A stretch of DNA of 64,000 bases from CAYUQT01 sp964596165. Its GTDB lineage: Bacteria > Planctomycetota > Phycisphaerae > UBA1845 > JAFGLZ01. Where the stretch lies: assembly GCA_964596165.1 (NCBI GenBank), contig CAZQTW010000002.1, positions 62,001 to 126,000 of the forward strand, written 5' to 3'. A program made the translations under genes and the position numbers. Under the pieces are notes generated by a model, which saw only the letters and a list, made by a program, of their open reading frames with translations, did not search any database and was not told where the DNA came from. The stretch's first letter is position 1. Every line of letters starts with the position of its first letter. Below are positions 60,628 through 64,000 of the stretch, piece after piece.

Positions 60628-61400
60628 GTGCCTCATTCGCTTGATGAACGAGTCGCGCGGTGCAAGGCCTGGTTGAAACGACAGCACGTCAACCGGCCCA
60701 TGCTTGGCCTGCTGTGGGAGCCGGACATCCCACCGCTACCGGTGTTCGTGGGACAGATCGGAGCCGGCGGCGAGCTTTGCCCCGATTGCATCCAGCCGGT
60801 GGGGTCCTTCCCTAAATAGACAAGTGCAGCCACCTCACCGACACGCTTACTGGCGAACTGATCCAGCGTTTCACGCCGGCATTCGGCATCCCATGGATGG
60901 AAGCCGTCGCCAGCTGCACCAGGATGGTTAACCCCGGCTCGCCTTGGGCGGTGCCCTCGCTGGGAAGTCCGTCCGACCGACCGTCGATTCGACTTGATAG
61001 CGACAATCCCTGGTTACGTAAGCTGCTGGAATTCACTCGCGTTCTCGTGGACTTCTCGGCCGGCCGATTCCCCATGGCCGTTCCGCAGATGCGCGGGCCG
61101 CTGGATGCACTCGCGGCCATGCGAACCCCGAACAGATGTGCATCGATCTGCTCGAACAACACGAGGCGGTCTTCACGATTCTCGGCGAGTTGGCCGAACT
61201 GTGGATCGCCGTCGGCCAGGCCGTGCTGGAAATCATTCCCCCTTTCCATGGCGGCTACGTGGCCAGAATGGGTGCGTGGGCGCCCGGACCAATCCTGACC
61301 ACCCAGAACGACGTTTCCACACTGGTCTCGCCAAAGTTGTACGAGGAACTCGTTCTGCCGTGGGATCGCAGAATCGTCGAGCACTTACTCTATACCACCG
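60628..61400 (+). pseudogene. URO-D-family pseudogene: two frameshifts and lost 3' end
   Basis: The homology can be followed through three frames. Frame 1 (from GTG 60628, AGGAG seven bases upstream) gives RCKAWLKRQHVNRPMLGLLW and EPDIPPLP, ending at a stop at 60817-60819. Frame 3 picks up at 60816 with IDKCSHLTDTLTGELIQRF, then GIPWMEAVASC, NPGSPWAVPSL and RKLLEFTRVLVDFSAGRF to AAMR near 61120. Frame 2 then gives EQMCIDLLEQHEAVF, ELWIAVGQAVLEIIPPFHGGY, APGPILTTQNDVSTLVSPKLY and LPWDRRIVEHLL, stopping near the deacetylase gene. About 100 C-terminal residues are missing. The order and length match the URO-D superfamily. Sequencing error could explain the shifts, but not the truncation. Confidence 0.75.
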
Positions 61401-61409
61401 AAAACGGCG

Positions 61410-62402
61410 TTAGGTCGTCCTTGCGGCAATCGTGCCCAGGTCGACAATGGCCGCCTTGTCGCCCGCACGCTCGACCAGGTCGCAGATCAGATCGATCGTA
61501 CGGAACTCCGGATCGACCACGCCGAGTGCGGACGGATGTGCCAAGAAGTCGAACACGGCCCGGTGTTCGATCGCCCATTCGACGGCCACCCGAGTCGCCT
61601 TGAGAAACCCATCCAGCTTCCACTTGTAGTTGCGAAATGCGTTGATGTCGCTGACGGGGCTCATGGGGACATCGATGAGTCCGCTTGGGTACTTGAATGG
61701 CTGGGCCTGCGGCTGGATCGCCCGGATGGCTTCCAGCACCTCCGGCGTGGGTTCCCGGCCGGTCTGGCTCAATACCTGACCGGGATACGTGCAGCTCACC
61801 CACGGGAAGCCCAGATCGAGCAGCATCCGCTGGACGTCAGGCCGGCCCCGCAGACCTTCCGCGAAACCGCCGGGCGTCCGGAACCCCGCCGGTTCGATGC
61901 CCAGCCGCATCTTCATCGCCCGGCTACACATCTCGATGTTCTCCCGGATCACCTGCGAAACCGACTTGCCGTGGATCAGCCACGGCGCCCGCTCAAATCG
62001 GAATTGGATTTCGGGGGGCTTCTGAGCGAGCAGATAGACGTGATCGTAGGTGTGGTTTCCGACAAAGTGGCCTTCGCCGATCAGTTCCTTGAGCCAGTCG
62101 ATGTTTTCCTGCTCGAGCGCCGCTCCGACGAGAAAGGTGTGGATTCGCCAGCCCCTGGTCTTGACGCGGCGCGCGGCCTGCACGGTGTACTGCTTGGCAT
62201 GTGCGTCGAGATCGCCCTTGTGATAGTCCCAGTGGGTCTGTTCCCACGTCGGAAAGTTCCGTGCCATCTCCAAGTCCAGCGTGATGGCAATAAGGGCTTT
62301 GTCGCGCGGAGCAAGGAGTTTTGTCGTTGACTCGGAACTATACAGCTTTCGCCCCGTCGCCAGGGCCGCTCCGCCCGCAAGAAACCCACGTCGGGAGATC
62401 AT
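61410..62402 (-). CDS. Tat-exported polysaccharide deacetylase (NodB-fold)
   Basis: The 330-residue protein has a Tat signal (SRRGFLAGGAALATG). A NodB-like carbohydrate esterase 4-type domain follows, here with ITLDLEM (Asp43, Glu45) for the metal Asp, HFVGNHTYDHVYL with metal His117 and His121, and GIEPAGFRTPGGFAEG for motif 3. The last core motif ends FDFLAHPSALGV, which carries a His. It removes N- or O-acetyl from glycans such as chitin, peptidoglycan or xylan. The common TFDDG start is changed to TLDLE, so the classical first Asp-Asp pair is altered. A GGTGG element precedes adjacent ATGs; 62402 has the better gap. The URO-D-like pseudogene ends right behind it. Confidence 0.83.
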   Translation of the reverse strand: MISRRGFLAGGAALATGRKLYSSESTTKLLAPRDKALIAITLDLEMARNFPTWEQTHWDYHKGDLDAHAKQYTVQAARRVKTRGWRIHTFLVGAALEQENIDWLKELIGEGHFVGNHTYDHVYLLAQKPPEIQFRFERAPWLIHGKSVSQVIRENIEMCSRAMKMRLGIEPAGFRTPGGFAEGLRGRPDVQRMLLDLGFPWVSCTYPGQVLSQTGREPTPEVLEAIRAIQPQAQPFKYPSGLIDVPMSPVSDINAFRNYKWKLDGFLKATRVAVEWAIEHRAVFDFLAHPSALGVVDPEFRTIDLICDLVERAGDKAAIVDLGTIAARTT

Positions 62403-62487
62403 CATCTTGCCACCATGACATCCAGACCTCGAGGTCCAGCATTCATATGACGAACCACCACCGACCCGCTCGCGAGTTTCGGCTCCT

Positions 62488-62507
62488 GGATTCTGAGTTC
62501 TGGATTC
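62488..62507. repeat. Short imperfect repeat, copy 2 (TTCTGAR units)
   Basis: GGATTCTGAGTTCTGGATTC, the near copy of 3748-3767 (GAATTCTGAGTTCTGAATTC) with two changes, again intergenic. It lies between the deacetylase and the isochorismatase-fold gene. Confidence 0.4.
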
Positions 62508-62532
62508 TCTCTGTGCCCTCCCAGACACATGC

Positions 62533-63621
62533 CTACGGGTTTTTCGACTTCTCACTACCGACGTACTTGACCCACGATATCTGCGTTACCAGGTGATCCA
62601 GCGCCGCGACTGAGATCGAGGCGTTGGTCGCGAATCGCGGCGTCGCGTTCGACGGGAAGGTCGCCAACGTCGCGTCGCCCACCAGGAACACGTTGAAGTC
62701 TTTGGACAGGTTGTCGTAGCCGGCCGTGGTCGCCTTGAAGCACAGATCGGTGCAGTAGCCCGTGAGCAGGACATGCCGGACCCCGTTCTTCTTGAGAAAG
62801 TCGCGGAGCGGCGCGTAGCCCTCGGCGTCGTAGATCATCACGTCGTCGGGGTGGGTTTCGATGCCTTTGACCACCGGGATCGGCATGTCCCAGAAGCCTT
62901 TGGGATTGTAGGGCTCATATGCCGACAGGCCTGGGAACTGCTTGAAGTAGTCGACCACCGGCGTGTCGTCTGAAAGCGCCAGCTCGCCGATCAGCGGAGC
63001 ACCCTTGTATTCGAAATTGGTGAGCTTGGCGTGCAACTCGGCCGCGCCTTGGCTCCGCTCCTCCTGTGTCGGCTTTCCGCGAAATGAACGGTAGAGCTTC
63101 TTGCGGATCGGATCCTCGGCGCCGGGCTGGCTATACATCGTGAACGCCACTTTGCCCCGGAGCGACTTGATGAAGGGATTCAGTACGCCCTCGATGTGGC
63201 CATGGGTAAGGGCGTTCTTCTCCGGCGTGCAAAAGTCGGCCACGCCGGCCGGTTCGGGCGTCCGCCAGCCCTGGCCGTCATCGATGCCCCACGGATGGAC
63301 GACGATGAGCGCCGTCCGGGCCCCCCTAAGACGGTTTGGCATTTCGATGATCCCGCGGGCATTGTAGGAGAACCGCCACGCGCGGACTTCCAGATCGGCG
63401 TCCGGATCGTTGACGAGGATCGGCGCCTCGAATCGCCTGGTCTCACGCACCGGCTCGATCCACTCCGGATGATCCGCCAGGATCGGCTTCGGATTCGCAA
63501 TCGGCGTCAGGCGATTCTCGTACTTGCGCCGGGCCGCGCCCTCCTCGCCGCGCGCGTCACTGTTCATGGCACCTATCCCCACAAGCCACACAAAGCCGCA
63601 AACCAGTCGACGATTGCCCAT
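62533..63621 (-). CDS. Exported isochorismatase-fold (cysteine hydrolase) protein
   Basis: The 362-residue product has a signal peptide (RLVCGFVWLVGIGAM) and then the isochorismatase-like hydrolase fold, with RTALIVVHPWGIDDGQGW (strand 1 with an Asp), a long insert (about 135-265), and the nucleophile region VLLTGYCTDLCFKATTAGYD. The Cys in GYCTD is the usual nucleophile position, and FNVFLVGDATLATF follows. The ordinary family is about 180-200 residues; here N-terminal (about 30-85) and mid-domain inserts nearly double it. Nicotinamidase, ureido- or biuret-type activities are known in the family; the substrate here is unknown. GGAGG is six bases before ATG 63621. It precedes the deacetylase on the same strand by 130 bases. 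Confidence 0.78.
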   Translation of the reverse strand: MGNRRLVCGFVWLVGIGAMNSDARGEEGAARRKYENRLTPIANPKPILADHPEWIEPVRETRRFEAPILVNDPDADLEVRAWRFSYNARGIIEMPNRLRGARTALIVVHPWGIDDGQGWRTPEPAGVADFCTPEKNALTHGHIEGVLNPFIKSLRGKVAFTMYSQPGAEDPIRKKLYRSFRGKPTQEERSQGAAELHAKLTNFEYKGAPLIGELALSDDTPVVDYFKQFPGLSAYEPYNPKGFWDMPIPVVKGIETHPDDVMIYDAEGYAPLRDFLKKNGVRHVLLTGYCTDLCFKATTAGYDNLSKDFNVFLVGDATLATFPSNATPRFATNASISVAALDHLVTQISWVKYVGSEKSKNP

Positions 63622-63823
63622 GTCGCACCTCCCGTGCGGAGTCCACTCTACCGGCATGCTACTCGCATGAGCATCCTCTTATGTTTATGTTCCTTGAGAT
63701 GTCTGGCGAAGCACGCCGCAAGGACGTATTGTAGGCCGTCGGCGGAAAGGTTGAATAGTAGCGCCCGCCCGGGGAACTGAACGTCGGTGGACCGAGGTCT
63801 TGCCGCCGAGGAGGACGATTGCG

Positions 63824-64000
63824 ATGAACCGAAGGGCGTTCCTGAATGCGGGCCTGAGCGCCGGGGCAACGGCGCTGCTGTCCGATCTCATACAAGGTGA
63901 AGAACAGCCAAGGCCGCCTGCCGGAACACGATACCTCTCGATCAACTCGATGATCCGAAAGTACCAGGTCGAGGCCAGTCGAACCAAGCACATGCTGGCC
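63824..64000 (+). CDS. Tat-signal protein, N-terminal part (runs off the window)
   Basis: The first 59 residues are visible. They carry a short twin-arginine signal (NRRAFLNAGLSAGATALL) and the beginning of a mature part (GTRYLSINSMIRKYQVEASRT). GAGGAGG lies nine bases before ATG 63824. The stretch is too short to name a family. It is divergent from the isochorismatase-fold gene, with 202 bases between starts. Confidence 0.8.
   Translation, partial: MNRRAFLNAGLSAGATALLSDLIQGEEQPRPPAGTRYLSINSMIRKYQVEASRTKHMLA

Overview
The window reads as a high-GC bacterial chromosome segment, most likely a planctomycete (Planctomycetota, Phycisphaerae-like). This is an inference from gene content: three Gfo/Idh/MocA oxidoreductases, many proteins with twin-arginine export signals (sugar-enzyme relatives among them), DUF1080 and ThuA-type secreted proteins, a PEP-CTERM protein, two GroELs, and large secreted glycosidases. 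No rRNA or other species marker is present. Genes are packed on both strands. Most have a clear Shine-Dalgarno (SD) sequence, which I used to choose starts.

Layout. 1-2.5 kb: the end of hemL, then a membrane protein coupled to a VKOR-DsbA fusion for envelope disulfide formation. 2.8-7 kb: a secreted unknown, a methyltransferase, a FlgT-like secreted protein and a lipoprotein esterase with a PKD domain. 7.16 kb: tRNA-Val(UAC). 7.3-13.3 kb: Gfo/Idh, ThuA-like, a glutaminyl cyclotransferase lipoprotein behind a soluble DUF2156 (MprF-type) aminoacyltransferase domain, and a DUF1080 protein. 13.7-18.6 kb: a 1114-residue hybrid histidine kinase and an amino acid permease. 18.9-26.9 kb: ApbE, a minus-strand cluster of two paralogous Tat-exported TIM-barrel proteins and a Tat Gfo/Idh, then a uroporphyrinogen-decarboxylase-family protein and a beta-helix protein. 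27-35.3 kb: a UVR-motif protein, a membrane-TPR protein with a two-gene ABC exporter, uppS and purA. 35.5-40.3 kb: an esterase, a GH94-like enzyme and a PEP-CTERM protein. 40.3-48 kb: a second permease, a small membrane protein, Gfo/Idh, a Tat-exported isomerase-fold protein, a nucleoside hydrolase and an aldehyde dehydrogenase. 48-49.6 kb: nadD and a rhomboid protease.

49.6-55.8 kb is a chaperone block on the minus strand: groEL2-groES-groEL1, a strong hairpin terminator, then dnaJ-grpE-fmdB. It holds the complete set for two folding machines except DnaK. 56.3-58.4 kb carries a receiver-only response regulator and a GH39/GH5-like glycosidase. 58.4-61.4 kb looks degraded: a short glycosidase-like tail fragment, an AAA/DUF4143 ATPase of the mobile type, and a frameshifted, truncated uroporphyrinogen-decarboxylase-family pseudogene. 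61.4-64 kb holds a Tat-exported polysaccharide deacetylase, an exported isochorismatase-fold hydrolase and the start of another Tat protein.

Taken together, the region is a carbohydrate-scavenging and envelope-biology segment (esterase, glycosidases, beta-helix, deacetylase, oxidoreductases, nucleoside hydrolase) mixed with housekeeping genes (hemL, purA, uppS, nadD, chaperones). The least explained assemblies are the tandem Tat TIM-barrel cluster, the DUF2156-cyclotransferase pair, and the double-GroEL block. A promoter 6 nt from the nadD start suggests a leaderless transcript. No CRISPR array, integrase, transposase gene or rRNA was found.
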